Numbered from the stretch's first letter, positions 41,166 to 50,444 are shown. The stretch: DNA of 64,000 nucleotides from Streptomyces sp. ISL-94 (GCF_018614075.1 NZ_JAGGOZ010000118.1:25864-89863), one strand, 5' to 3'. Made by a program: numbers and translations. The notes: a model not told the origin generated them from the sequence alone.

Positions 41166-43664
41166 CTAGCGCTTTCGTCGCTCCTCGGGGCCGGTCAGGC
41201 CGGCGCGGCGCAGGGCGTCGGCCATGGCGCTGTTGGCCGGGGCGGGGGCGCTGCCGCCGCCCTGCCGGCGGTCCTGGCCCTGACCCTGACCCTGACCCTG
41301 ACCCTGACCCTGACCCTGACCGCGCCGGCCCTGGTTCCGCTGGTCCTGGCCCTGGCCTTGGCCCTGGTCCTGGCCGCCTTCGCGGGAGCCCGTGCCGCCG
41401 CGCTGCTGGGGAGGACGGGCACCACCGCCACCGCCACCGCGCCGCTCCTGCCGCTCCTCGCGCTGCCTGGGCGCACCGGCGGTACGGTCCGCCTCGTCCT
41501 CCAGCCGCAGGGTGAGCGAGATCCGCTTGCGCGGGATGTCCACGTCCATGACCTTCACGCGGACGATGTCGCCCGGCTTGACCACGTCGCGGGGGTCCTT
41601 GACGAAGGTCTTCGACAGCGCCGAGACGTGCGCCAGCCCGTCCTGGTGCACGCCGATGTCGATGAAGGCGCCGAAGGCGGCCACGTTCGTGACGACGCCC
41701 TCCAGGATCATCCCGGGGGCCAGGTCGCCGATCTTCTCCACACCCTCCTTGAAGGTGGCCGTCTTGAAGGCGGGGCGCGGGTCGCGGCCCGGCTTCTCCA
41801 GCTCGCGCAGGATGTCGGTGACCGTGGGCAGGCCGAAGGCCTCGGTGACGAACTGCTCGGGCCGCAGGGAGCGCAGGACGCCGGTGTTGCCGATCAGGGC
41901 CGCCACCTCGCCGCCGGCCGTCTTGCCCATCGCCCGGACCACCGGGTAGGCCTCGGGGTGCACGGCGGAGGCGTCCAGCGGGTCGTCCCCGCCGCGGATG
42001 CGCAGGAAGCCGGCGCACTGCTCGTACGCCTTCGGGCCGAGCCGGGCCACGTCCTTGAGCCCCTTGCGGCTGCGGAACGGGCCGTTGGCGTCGCGGTGGG
42101 CCACGATGTTCTCGGCGAGTCCGCCGCTGATGCCCGATACGCGCGAGAGCAGCGGCGCGGAGGCGGTGTTGACGTCGACTCCGACGCCGTTGACGCAGTC
42201 CTCGACCACCGCGTCGAGCGAGCGGGAGAGCTTCACCTCGGACAGGTCGTGCTGGTACTGGCCGACGCCGATCGACTTAGGGTCGATCTTGACGAGCTCG
42301 GCCAGCGGGTCCTGGAGGCGGCGGGCGATGGAGACCGCGCCGCGCAGGGACACGTCCATACCGGGGAGTTCCTGCGAGGCGAAGGCGGAGGCGGAGTACA
42401 CGGAGGCGCCGGCCTCCGAGACCATCACCTTGGTGAGGCCCAGTTCGGGGTGGCGGGCGATGAGGTCCCCGGCGAGCTTGTCGGTCTCGCGGGAGGCGGT
42501 GCCGTTGCCGATGGCGATCAGGTCGACCGCGTGCTCCTCGGCGAGGCGGGCCAGCTTGGCGAGGGACTCGTCCCACTTGTTGGCGGGGACGTGGGGGTAG
42601 ATCACGTCGGTGGCCACGACCTTGCCGGTGGCGTCCACGACGGCGACCTTCACGCCGGTACGGAAGCCCGGGTCGAGGCCGAGCGTGGCGCGGGTGCCGG
42701 CGGGCGCGGCGAGCAGCAGGTCGCGCAGGTTCGCGGCGAAGACCCGTACGGCCTCGTCCTCGGCGGCGGAGCGCAGCCGCATGCGCAGGTCGATGCCGAG
42801 GTGCACCTGGATCTTCGTGCGCCAGGCCCAGCGGACGGTGTCGGCGAGCCACTTGTCGCCGGGGCGGCCGCGGTCGCCCACTCCGAAGCGGCGGGCGATC
42901 ATGCCCTCGTACGTGGACGGTCCGGGCGTCTCGCTCGGCGGCTCCGGCTCCAGGGTGAGGTCGAGGACGTCCTCCTTCTCGCCGCGGAGCATGGCGAGGA
43001 CGCGGTGCGAGGGCAGCGCGGTGAACGGCTCGGTGAAGTCGAAGTAGTCGGCGAACTTGGCGCCTGCCTCCTCCTTGCCCTCGCGGACCTTGGCGGCGAG
43101 CCGGCCGCGGCCCCACATCCGCTCGCGCAGTTCGCCGATCAGGTCGGCGTCCTCGGCGAACTTCTCGGTGAGGATGGCGCGGGCGCCCTCCAGGGCGGCG
43201 GCCGGGTCGGCGACGCCCTTGTCCGCGTCGACGAACGCGGCCGCGGCGGTGGCCGGTTCCACCGACGGGTCGGCGAGCAGGCCCTCGGCGAGCGGCTCCA
43301 GGCCGGCCTCGCGGGCGATCTGCGCCTTGGTGCGGCGCTTGGGCTTGAAGGGGAGGTAGATGTCCTCCAGCCGGGCCTTGGTGTCGGCCGCGTTGATCCG
43401 CGCCTCCAGCTCGGCGTCGAGCTTGCCCTGCTCCCGTACGGAGTCCAGGATCGCGGCGCGCCGGTCCTCCAGCTCGCGCAGATAGCGCAGCCGCTCCTCG
43501 AGGGTGCGCAGCTGGGCGTCGTCGAGCATCTCGGTCGCTTCCTTGCGGTAGCGCGCGATGAACGGCACGGTGGAGCCGCCGTCGAGCAGCTCGACGGCGG
43601 CCTTGACCTGCCGTTCCCGTACGCCGAGTTCCTCGGCGATCCTGCCTTCGATGGACATCGTCAC
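41166..43664 (-). CDS. tex: Tex family transcription accessory / RNA-binding protein
   Basis: 832 residues from GTG 43664 (ATG 43658 is alternative). Tex N-terminal helical region to about 190, YqgF-like RNase-H fold with TLGLDPGFRTGVKVAVVD near 335, helix-hairpin-helix repeats near 500-570 (LSRVSGISGGLAENIVAHRD), and an S1 domain near 645-715 (GMILEGVVTNVAAFGAFIDIGVHQDGLAH). The last about 85 residues are a Gly/Gln/Arg/Asp-rich tail with a (GQ)n run. Tex proteins bind RNA/DNA and influence transcription. The tail may promote RNA binding or condensation. Confidence 0.95.
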   Translation of the reverse strand: MTMSIEGRIAEELGVRERQVKAAVELLDGGSTVPFIARYRKEATEMLDDAQLRTLEERLRYLRELEDRRAAILDSVREQGKLDAELEARINAADTKARLEDIYLPFKPKRRTKAQIAREAGLEPLAEGLLADPSVEPATAAAAFVDADKGVADPAAALEGARAILTEKFAEDADLIGELRERMWGRGRLAAKVREGKEEAGAKFADYFDFTEPFTALPSHRVLAMLRGEKEDVLDLTLEPEPPSETPGPSTYEGMIARRFGVGDRGRPGDKWLADTVRWAWRTKIQVHLGIDLRMRLRSAAEDEAVRVFAANLRDLLLAAPAGTRATLGLDPGFRTGVKVAVVDATGKVVATDVIYPHVPANKWDESLAKLARLAEEHAVDLIAIGNGTASRETDKLAGDLIARHPELGLTKVMVSEAGASVYSASAFASQELPGMDVSLRGAVSIARRLQDPLAELVKIDPKSIGVGQYQHDLSEVKLSRSLDAVVEDCVNGVGVDVNTASAPLLSRVSGISGGLAENIVAHRDANGPFRSRKGLKDVARLGPKAYEQCAGFLRIRGGDDPLDASAVHPEAYPVVRAMGKTAGGEVAALIGNTGVLRSLRPEQFVTEAFGLPTVTDILRELEKPGRDPRPAFKTATFKEGVEKIGDLAPGMILEGVVTNVAAFGAFIDIGVHQDGLAHVSALSKTFVKDPRDVVKPGDIVRVKVMDVDIPRKRISLTLRLEDEADRTAGAPRQREERQERRGGGGGGARPPQQRGGTGSREGGQDQGQGQGQDQRNQGRRGQGQGQGQGQGQGQGQDRRQGGGSAPAPANSAMADALRRAGLTGPEERRKR
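41280..41325 (-). repeat. CCCTGA hexamer run encoding (GQ)n in tex
   Basis: Seven head-to-tail CCCTGA/ACCCTG units on the plus strand encode repeating Gly-Gln in the C-terminal tail of Tex. Coding, not telomeric. Confidence 0.88.
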
Positions 43665-43764
43665 GATCGGGTCCCGCCTGCCTTCGTTTGCACTGGAAGG
43701 CTGCCAATTGTGGCAGGTGGCGGCGGCGGTCGGCGGGACCCCTGCCGATCGGCCGGCTGCCGGG

Positions 43765-44628
43765 TCAGCCCTTGCCGCGGAGGTCGGCCGGGAAGGCGCC
43801 GGCCGCGACGGCCTTCAGCACGAAGCCGCCGCCCAGCTCCGCCAGGCGGGCCAGGCCGGCCGCGCCGAGGTGTTCGTACGGGGCGGCGTCCAGGCGGTCG
43901 GTCTCGGTCTCCAGCCGTTCGCGCAGGGCCTTGCCCTCCTCGGTCAGCTCCCCGGCCGCGTCGAGCACGCCGCGCTCGCGCAGGCGCTCGGTGGCGGCGT
44001 CCAGGTCGGCCTGCTCCCAGCCCCGGGTGGCCTTGAGCCACTTGGAGGTCATGCCCTTGCCGGTGGCTCCGTGGCTGACGAGGGCCTCCACCGGGTCGAG
44101 CCCGACGATGAGCAGGGCCGCGAGGTGGCCATCGCCGCGGTGCTCGCGGAGCAGGGTGGCGGCGTGCCAGAGCCGCAGGTGCGGCTGCTCGGGCACCGGG
44201 AGGTCGGCGTGGGCCGCGTAGAGCGTGCGGGCGTGGCGGCTACAGCCCTCGGTGGCGCGTATGGCCAGCTCGGCGGCCTCGGCCAGCTCGGGTGACTCGA
44301 CGGTGTCGTCGCCGAGGAGCCGGCGCAGGGTGCTGTCGGCGGCGCGGTAGCGGGCGGCGATGACCTCTTCGGGGGAGACGCTGTCCCAGACTGCGGGCAG
44401 GTAACGGGCGAGGTGGTCGTAGCGGTAGTTGTAGAAGGTGGCCGCGACGACACCGGGCCCGACGGGACCCATGGCGGCGGCCCGTCCGGCCAGGTTGGCG
44501 GCGGTCGGGTTGTCGACCCCGAAGGCGGCGAGCTCCTTCAGGTAGTCCGGGGAGAAGTACACCGTGGAGTGCAGCGGGTTGATGGCGCCGTGCCAGGCGT
44601 GTCGGGCGGCGAGCGGGGGAAGAGTCAT
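43765..44628 (-). CDS. SCO6745-family hypothetical protein
   Basis: 287 residues, start ATG 44628. The N-terminal LHSTVYFSPDYLKELAAFGVDNPTAANLAGRAAAMGPV and the C-terminal winged-helix-like WLKATRGWEQADLDAATERLRERGVLD match a family I know from Streptomyces under the SCO6745 name. The C-terminal part resembles MarR-like helices without an obvious DNA-binding charge pattern. No biochemical role known. Stands between tex and the M1 peptidase. Confidence 0.75.
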   Translation of the reverse strand: MTLPPLAARHAWHGAINPLHSTVYFSPDYLKELAAFGVDNPTAANLAGRAAAMGPVGPGVVAATFYNYRYDHLARYLPAVWDSVSPEEVIAARYRAADSTLRRLLGDDTVESPELAEAAELAIRATEGCSRHARTLYAAHADLPVPEQPHLRLWHAATLLREHRGDGHLAALLIVGLDPVEALVSHGATGKGMTSKWLKATRGWEQADLDAATERLRERGVLDAAGELTEEGKALRERLETETDRLDAAPYEHLGAAGLARLAELGGGFVLKAVAAGAFPADLRGKG

Positions 44629-45060
44629 GCGCCGCAGGTTACCGACTGCTCAGTATGTCCGGAAGACGCTTTCGCGCCCGCGGGGTCGGCGGGAGGGGCG
44701 GGCCGGCCACATCCAGCCGGGTGACCCTGTCCTTTCTGGCCTTTCTTCCGCAGTTCCCGAGCCCCTCCGCGGGCGGTCCGCGGGCGCGGATGCGGCTGCT
44801 CGGCGCGGCCGTGAGCCGTCGGCTGCGACGCCGTCCGGCGGCTCTGGCCCGGCAGAACCGGGCGGTCGGCGCCGTGTACCCGGTGCCCGGCGCGCACGCC
44901 GCCCCGCCCCGGGGCCTGTGGGCAGGACGGCGGGGTGTGACGGCCGAATGGCGATCGTGTGACAGCGGGAACCATGGACAGGACGTGGGGCGCACGGGTG
45001 AATACCGTCGGACGACGAGACCTTGAACCGATGTGTCTCCCCTACCACTTGGAGCCCTTC
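44629..45060. other. Divergent intergenic region before the M1 peptidase
   Basis: About 430 bases. An open frame runs through part of it on the plus strand, but without a ribosome-binding site. Promoters for both flanking genes should be here; I could not fix their hexamers. Confidence 0.4.
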
Positions 45061-46587
45061 TTGCACCGCAAAGTCATCGCCCCGAGCGTGCTCGCCGCTT
45101 CCCTGCTGCTGGTGATCCCGGCGTCGGCAGCGAGTTCCGGTCCGGGCGCCCCGGGTATCGGCGACCCCTACTACCCGGCCAGCGGCAACGGCGGATACGA
45201 CGTGTCCCACTACGACCTGCGGCTGAAGTACGAGCCGCAGACGGACCTGCTCGAAGGCACCGCCACCCTCCTCGCCACCGCCAAGCAGGACCTGTCCCGC
45301 TTCAACCTCGACTTCGGCCTCCAGGTCAGCGAGATCCGGGTCAACGGCGCCAAGGCGAAGTTCGCCGCCTCCGGCACGCAGGAGCTGGAGGTCACCCCGG
45401 TGAAGCCGCTGGCGCGCAACACCCCGCTGACCGTCGTCGTCAAGTACGCCGGCAAGCCCTCGGAGTTGAAGGTGGACGGCTGGACGGCCTGGCACCGCAC
45501 GCCCGACGGCGGGGTCGCGGCGCAGGAGCCCGACTCGGCGGTCTGGTGGTTCCCGAGCAACGACCACCCGCTCGACAAGGCCACCTTCGACATCTCCGTG
45601 AACGTCCCGGACGGCACCCAGGCGATCAGCAACGGCGTTCTCCAGTCGCAGAGTTCGAGGCTCGGCTGGACCCGGTACAACTGGCGCTCCAACAAGCCGC
45701 AGGCCACCTACCTCGCCACCCTCGCCATCGGCAAGTTCGACATCACCACCGACAAGACGGCGAGCGGGCTGCCCGTCCTCAACGCGTACAGCAAGGACCT
45801 GGGCGACAACGCCGGGGCGGCCCGGGCGAGCGTGGAGCGGACGGGCGAGGTCGCCGAGTGGCTTGAAGGGGTCTTCGGCCCGTACCCCTTCAACGCGCTG
45901 GGCGGCTACGTGCCGAACGTGACCGCCGGCTTCGCGCTGGAGACGCAGACGCGTCCGTTCTACGGCCCGCGCCAGTTCTCCAACGGCGCCAACGTCTCGG
46001 TGGTCGTGCACGAGCTCGCGCACCAGTGGTACGGCGACAGCGTGTCCGTGGAGGGCTGGAAGGACATCTGGATCAACGAGGGCTTCGCCCGCTACAGCCA
46101 GTGGCTGTGGTCCGAGAAGGAGGGCGAGGGCACCGCGCAGGAGCTGGCCGACTGGGCGTACTCCCTGCGCCCGGCCGAGGACCCGTTCTGGCAGGTCAAG
46201 CCCGGTGACCCGGGTCCGGAGAACCAGTTCCACGGGGCCGTTTACGACCGCGGCGCGATCGCCCTCCAGGCGCTGCGCAACGAGCTCGGCGACGAAACGT
46301 TCTTCCGGATCCTGAAGGGCTGGCCGACCGAGCGGGCCTACGGGAACGCCAACGTCGGCGACTTCGTCCGCTACGCGGAGAAGGCCTCCGGCCGGCCGCT
46401 GGCGCAGCTCTTCGAGACCTGGCTGTACACCCCGGGCAAGCCCGACGCCTCGGCCCTGAACGGGACGGCGAAGGCCCCGACGGCCCGTGCGTCGCAGGCG
46501 GCCCCGGTCAAGCCGGCGGCCGAGCCGAAGTCCTGGAAGAAGATCGCGGAGACGAACACCATCCACGAGCACGAGCACCGGGACTGA
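45061..46587 (+). CDS. Secreted M1-family zinc aminopeptidase
   Basis: 508 residues from TTG 45061 (GGAG at 45051-45054). This start gives a clean signal peptide: HRK followed by VIAPSVLAASLLLVIPASA, cleaved near ASA. Zinc site H317-E-L-A-H321 with E340 exactly 18 residues on, the M1 HEXXH-X18-E pattern; the exopeptidase GxMEN motif appears as the variant GFALE. It should trim N-terminal residues from extracellular peptides. The C-terminal tail is Ala/Pro-rich and ends HEHEHRD. Confidence 0.93.
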   Translation: MHRKVIAPSVLAASLLLVIPASAASSGPGAPGIGDPYYPASGNGGYDVSHYDLRLKYEPQTDLLEGTATLLATAKQDLSRFNLDFGLQVSEIRVNGAKAKFAASGTQELEVTPVKPLARNTPLTVVVKYAGKPSELKVDGWTAWHRTPDGGVAAQEPDSAVWWFPSNDHPLDKATFDISVNVPDGTQAISNGVLQSQSSRLGWTRYNWRSNKPQATYLATLAIGKFDITTDKTASGLPVLNAYSKDLGDNAGAARASVERTGEVAEWLEGVFGPYPFNALGGYVPNVTAGFALETQTRPFYGPRQFSNGANVSVVVHELAHQWYGDSVSVEGWKDIWINEGFARYSQWLWSEKEGEGTAQELADWAYSLRPAEDPFWQVKPGDPGPENQFHGAVYDRGAIALQALRNELGDETFFRILKGWPTERAYGNANVGDFVRYAEKASGRPLAQLFETWLYTPGKPDASALNGTAKAPTARASQAAPVKPAAEPKSWKKIAETNTIHEHEHRD

Positions 46588-46614
46588 GTTCCGGCCCCGG
46601 CGGTACGGGACCTC

Positions 46615-46644
46615 GCGCCGGCGCCCCTCAGCGGGCGCCGGCGC
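46615..46644. terminator. Bidirectional terminator between M1 peptidase and MpaB-like gene
   Basis: GCGCCGGCGCCC (46615-46626) pairs perfectly with GGGCGCCGGCGC (46633-46644) around CTCAGC. It overlaps the stop codon of the convergent gene. Confidence 0.85.
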
Positions 46645-47530
46645 GCCACTCGGCCCGCGCCCGGCGGGCGATCGGCAGGTACCGCCGCCGCTCCGGCAGC
46701 AGCGGTACGAGGAGTCGTACGGCCGTGCTGAACCGCCGGAGCCTGCGCTCCTGGGCGGGGCTCCACGCCAGCCCGATGGCGGCGCGCGCCTCGGGCGGCA
46801 TGTAGCCGACGGAGACGAAGGCCCGGAAGCGCAGGAACGCCACCCGCAGCACCGGCCAGGTGAGCCGCAGCAGCAGCCGGGAGACCGGCCCACCGCGCCC
46901 GGGCCGGGGCAGCAGCACATCGGTGGCGACGAGCTCGCGGGCGACGGCGGTCGGTTCGATCTCCTCGGCCAGCATCCGGCCCCAGTACTCCCGGTACTCC
47001 TCGATGCTCTGCGGCATGTCCCGGTCGTGGAGCCCGAGGATCCGGCCCACCTGGAGCCACTCCCGGTACAGCTGCCGTTCCTGGGCCGGAGTGAAGCGGC
47101 GCAGCAGGTAGCGCCCGGCGTACATGTAGACGGGGAATCCGGTGGCGTGCACCCAGGCGTAGCAGGCCGGGTCCAGGGAGTGGTACCGCCGGCCGCGGGT
47201 GTCGGTGCCCTGGATCTCCTTGTGCAGGCGGCGCACCCGGCGGCCCTCCTCTGCGGCGCCCTCCCCGCCGTACACCCACAGCTGGACCGAGCGCAGCGAG
47301 CGCTCGCCGCGGCCCCAGGGGTCGGTACGGAACACGGAGTACTCGTCGACCCCGGCCGCGATGGCGGGGTGTGCGACCTGCATGGTGAAGGCGGCGGGCA
47401 GCATCAGCAGGGCCCTGACGTCCCCGGCGATGGTCCACAGCACCCCGCCGGGCGGGGGCGGCTCGGGGTCCGGCCGGCCGGCGGGCCCGCTCCGCGCGGG
47501 CCGCTCCGCGGGCTCCCGTGTCGTGCTCAT
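46628..47530 (-). CDS. Oxygenase MpaB family / DUF2236 protein
   Basis: 300 residues from ATG 47530. Conserved DUF2236 features: AFTMQVAHPAIAAGVDEYS with the invariant His, RRLHKEIQGTDTRGRRYHSLDPACYAWVHAT, and YREYWGRMLAEEIEPT. Family members (MpaB, latex-clearing Lcp relatives) are haem b oxygenases, with the His as ligand; the substrate here is unknown. The N-terminal about 30 residues are Pro-rich. Confidence 0.88.
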   Translation of the reverse strand: MSTTREPAERPARSGPAGRPDPEPPPPGGVLWTIAGDVRALLMLPAAFTMQVAHPAIAAGVDEYSVFRTDPWGRGERSLRSVQLWVYGGEGAAEEGRRVRRLHKEIQGTDTRGRRYHSLDPACYAWVHATGFPVYMYAGRYLLRRFTPAQERQLYREWLQVGRILGLHDRDMPQSIEEYREYWGRMLAEEIEPTAVARELVATDVLLPRPGRGGPVSRLLLRLTWPVLRVAFLRFRAFVSVGYMPPEARAAIGLAWSPAQERRLRRFSTAVRLLVPLLPERRRYLPIARRARAEWRAGAR

Positions 47531-47687
47531 TTCCGTGCCCCCAGTGCGCTGCGTGCCGTTCTCCCAGTATGGCGCCCCCACGATGTCCCGGGCCCGACAG
47601 AAAGTCTTGTCACGGGTGTTACCCAGAGGTAACCGCGGCTGCTTGGATGGCGAAGCCGATCTTCCCCACAGGAACGAGGGAGACCTC

Positions 47688-47894
47688 ATGCTGTACACCT
47701 CGCACCGCCGTCACCGGGCCGCCGCCGCGGCGGCCGCCGCGGTCGCCGCCGGGACGCTGGCCGTCACCACCGCACCCTCCGCCGCGGCCGCACCCTCCGC
47801 CGCGGCCGCCCCCTCCGCCACGACCGCGGCCTCCGCCGCGCCCCGGCTCAGCGTCCTGTCGTACAACGTCTTCCTGATGAGTAAGATGGGCTAA
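47688..47894 (+). pseudogene. Sphingomyelinase-like gene interrupted by element insertion (5' fragment)
   Basis: ATG 47688 with GAGGGAG upstream. A signal peptide (HRRHRAAAAAAAAVAAGTLA) and an Ala/Pro/Ser linker lead into LSVLSYNVFLMSK, the opening strand of endonuclease/exonuclease/phosphatase-fold sphingomyelin phosphodiesterases. Homology stops after ATGAGTAAG and the frame closes two codons later. The serine integrase begins 21 bases beyond. The rest of the gene is not found in the window. Confidence 0.78.
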
Positions 47895-47915
47895 CTTTAC
47901 TCGGGAGGTGACGGG

Positions 47916-49526
47916 TTGAACCAAGAGGTGGAGCGGCCCTACGACGGCTGCGGCAGGTGCCTCGTTGGTGTCCGCCGGTTGTCGCGGAAGACCGACGCAT
48001 CATGGTCCCCGGAGCGTCAGCGACAGAACGTCCTGTCGGCAGTACAGAGCGTAAACGGCCATGTCATCGCGTGGGCGGATGACTGGGAAGTCTCCGGCGC
48101 TACAAACCCGCTGGACCGACCCCAGCTAGGCCCGTGGCTGCGCGACAAGCAGGGGCCGTACGACGGCATCGCCGGCGCAGCCGTCGACCGCATCGGCCGC
48201 AGCCTGGTCGACTGCTTGAACACCGGCTATCGAATGCGGGACGAGGGGAAGATCCTCGTAACCTTCGGACACAGCGGCCCGTGGGACCTGAACGACCCGA
48301 GCGACGAGAATCAGTTCATCGCGCAGGCGTGGGGCGCACAGATGGAACTGCGCGCCACTCAGAGCCGAAACCGGGACGAGACAGAAAAAGCACGGGAGCA
48401 GGGACGTAAGCGCGGAAAGCATGCATATGGGTACCGATACGTCCGGTTGCACCCGAAATCCGGCATCGACCACGTGGCGTTGGACCGTGGAGAGGACATG
48501 CCGCCGGAAGTGCGCGAGCGTGAGAACGCCACGGACATCATGCGCGAGGTAGCGCGTCGCATTTTGGCCGACACCTCCGACGAAATCACGCAGTTCACCG
48601 AAGCCGCACGGCTCACGCGCGCGGGCATTTACTCCCCCACAGATCACCTACGTGTGATGGGTGGCCGAGAAGCGCGAGGTAGCGCGTGGGGTGGCTCAGC
48701 GCTGGCGACGATGCTCACGTCAGAAGCGGCATTGGGCTACCTGATGCACCGCGGGAAGCCGGTTCTAGACGACAACGGAATGCCGATCATCGTCGCTCCC
48801 CCTCTGTGGAACCGCGCCACGCATGAAGCGCTGGTTCGCAAGCTATCGCCCGCAAAGCCGCGCGCGAAGCGTGCCCCTGCGGGTGCCTACCTGCTCTCCA
48901 ACGTCGCCTTTTGCGGGGTCTGCGAGACGAAGCTATACCGAACGGGAGACCCGGTGTCCATGACGTGCAAGTCTCGCTCTATGGGCCTCTCGGAGTGCCG
49001 GCCGTCACCAACCATGCAGGTCACCATCCTGGAGGAGAAGCTAGGCGGATGGTTCCTCGCGACGTTCGGCGAACACGCGTACATGGAGACCATCTACGAC
49101 CCGGGTAACGGTGTGGAAGAGGAGTTGGCGGAGATCGTCACCGCGCGGAAGCGACTGCGCGACGACCGGGACGCCGGCCTGTATGACGAGGGTGATGACA
49201 CCGACTGGTACCGCACGCGGTATGGCCAACTCACCGAGGAAATCAAGCGGTTGAAAGCCGTTCCCACACGTCCGGCCGGCATGGTGACCAGGCCTACGGG
49301 CGAAACAGTGGCGTCCCGCTGGGGCAGTGCGGCCGACGACGGCGAGCGCCGCGAAATCTTGATCGAAAACGGCGTCACAGTGGCAGTGTGGCCGGAGAGC
49401 CATCAGCCGCGTTGGGTGCCACTGGTAAACGGCTGCGACCCGGATGCGGAGATCTCGACGTCACTCAACCTGATTCGTCAGCGACGCTTGAAGTCCGCAG
49501 CTCAACGCGTGCCGGTCGAATCCTGA
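47916..49526 (+). CDS. Large serine integrase
   Basis: 536 residues; TTG 47916 follows GGAGGTGA. Resolvase domain at about 17-165 with the catalytic Ser probably S23 (RRLSRKTDASWSPERQ) and the YRYVRLHP/IGRSLVDCLN helices. Recombinase domain (PF07508-like) at about 190-310. Zinc-ribbon with CGVC and later TCKSRSMGLSEC near 330-370, then a charged coiled-coil about 390-440 (VEEELAEIVTARKRLRDDRDAG). Enzymes of this class integrate phage or ICE DNA between short attP/attB sites. It appears full length. Confidence 0.93.
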   Translation: MNQEVERPYDGCGRCLVGVRRLSRKTDASWSPERQRQNVLSAVQSVNGHVIAWADDWEVSGATNPLDRPQLGPWLRDKQGPYDGIAGAAVDRIGRSLVDCLNTGYRMRDEGKILVTFGHSGPWDLNDPSDENQFIAQAWGAQMELRATQSRNRDETEKAREQGRKRGKHAYGYRYVRLHPKSGIDHVALDRGEDMPPEVRERENATDIMREVARRILADTSDEITQFTEAARLTRAGIYSPTDHLRVMGGREARGSAWGGSALATMLTSEAALGYLMHRGKPVLDDNGMPIIVAPPLWNRATHEALVRKLSPAKPRAKRAPAGAYLLSNVAFCGVCETKLYRTGDPVSMTCKSRSMGLSECRPSPTMQVTILEEKLGGWFLATFGEHAYMETIYDPGNGVEEELAEIVTARKRLRDDRDAGLYDEGDDTDWYRTRYGQLTEEIKRLKAVPTRPAGMVTRPTGETVASRWGSAADDGERREILIENGVTVAVWPESHQPRWVPLVNGCDPDAEISTSLNLIRQRRLKSAAQRVPVES

Positions 49527-49547
49527 GGCAGCACAGGATCCACAGAA

Positions 49548-49582
49548 CTCAGGGCCCCTACCGCGAAGGTAGGGGCCCTGAG
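49548..49582. terminator. Bidirectional terminator between integrase and RHH-like gene
   Basis: CTCAGGGCCCCTACC (49548-49562) pairs perfectly with GGTAGGGGCCCTGAG (49568-49582) around GCGAA. The convergent genes on either side can both use it. Confidence 0.92.
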
Positions 49583-49592
49583 GCATGGACGC

Positions 49593-49790
49593 TCACTCTG
49601 TGCGGGTGCTCCAAGCACCTGCGGGCGGACGCTCGGGAAGTTCTGCCCCCGGACGCTGGCAGTAGTACGCCACGAACCTGCGCAGGACGTCGGACCGGTC
49701 GGTGCCGGCGGGCACTGCCTCCCCGAACGCGCTCCACAGCTCCGCGTCGATTCGGAACCGGCTGATCGGGGTCTTCGGCTGATTCGGCAT
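49593..49790 (-). CDS. Small ribbon-helix-helix-like DNA-binding protein
   Basis: 65 residues from ATG 49790. SRFRIDAELWSAFGEAV followed by DRSDVLRRFVAYY has the strand-helix-helix pattern of RHH (Arc/MetJ-like) repressors, with the short basic strand SRFRI. The region directly upstream carries three GGTGT-N4-ACACC palindromes, plausible operators for this protein. Could equally be a partition or copy-control protein of the element. Divergent from the CxxC gene. Confidence 0.7.
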   Translation of the reverse strand: MPNQPKTPISRFRIDAELWSAFGEAVPAGTDRSDVLRRFVAYYCQRPGAELPERPPAGAWSTRTE

Positions 49791-49806
49791 GGCCACAGAG
49801 TAGCCG

Positions 49807-49880
49807 GGTGTGCCCACACCTCGTCAACGACGTATGGGCCTTGCGGTGTGGCTACACCGGGCCTAAGGTGTAGCCACACC
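49807..49880. promoter_or_regulatory. Three GGTGT-N4-ACACC operator-like palindromes
   Basis: Sites at 49807-49820 (spacer GCCC), 49845-49858 (GGCT) and 49867-49880 (AGCC). The second and third are exact reverse complements of each other. Start-to-start spacings are 38 and 22 bases, close to helical multiples for the latter pair. They lie between the divergent RHH-like and CxxC genes and so could control both. Confidence 0.75.
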
Positions 49881-49956
49881 CGAAGCCGCAAACAGCGAGT
49901 GCCCCGAAGTCCTGGCAGACCGATACGGGGCACTCGCTCGCTACTGAGGAGCAAGT

Positions 49957-50444
49957 ATGACCCACGCAAACTTCACCGTCCCTGGCATTGACGCATCTAG
50001 CCTCACCCCGCTTCAGCGGGACGGCGTGGCCTGCGTCGGCTGCGGCTCGGAGCGCCGACCGATGCGCCCGGTCGGCACCGTCGACGGCGGGCAGGTCTTT
50101 GGTTGCGTCGCCTGCCTTGACGGTGAGCCTGCCGGCCCCGTGCTCGTGGTGGGCCCGGTCCTCACTGACGCCAACGTCGCTGATCTTCGCGCATACGCCT
50201 TCGACGTAGCGGACCAAACCGGTACGTCGGCCACCTACGCGGAGCACGACGACTACGTCGCGGCCGAATATGCGGCCCTCTACGTGTCTTCCGTCGACTG
50301 GCTGGACGAGGACACCACGCCGCTTTTGCTTGTGGCCGAAGCGCTGGCGGCCGGCGTGCCCGTCCATGGCCCGATGGACCCGCGGGACGCGAAGGAGTGC
50401 GAACTGTGTGCGATGGCGCTCACGATTCGACCGTTCGTCGGTCG
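49957..50444 (+). pseudogene. CxxC-containing hypothetical gene, 3' end lost
   Basis: ATG 49957 with GAGGAGC upstream. About 160 residues remain: VACVGCGSERRP and VFGCVACLDGEP form a zinc-ribbon-like four-Cys set, and DAKECELCAMA adds another CxxC. The frame reads beyond 50444 only by running into IS sequence of different character, so the natural end is missing. Unknown function; part of the element. Confidence 0.6.

Noticed and set aside
41280..41325. CCCTGA/TCAGGG run considered as a telomere-like or regulatory repeat
   Set aside because: It is in frame within tex and encodes (GQ)n; composition matches the rest of the tail.
44655..45026. 123-codon plus-strand frame before the M1 peptidase
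   Set aside because: No ribosome-binding site, no recognisable protein character, and it overlaps the likely promoter region of two divergent genes.
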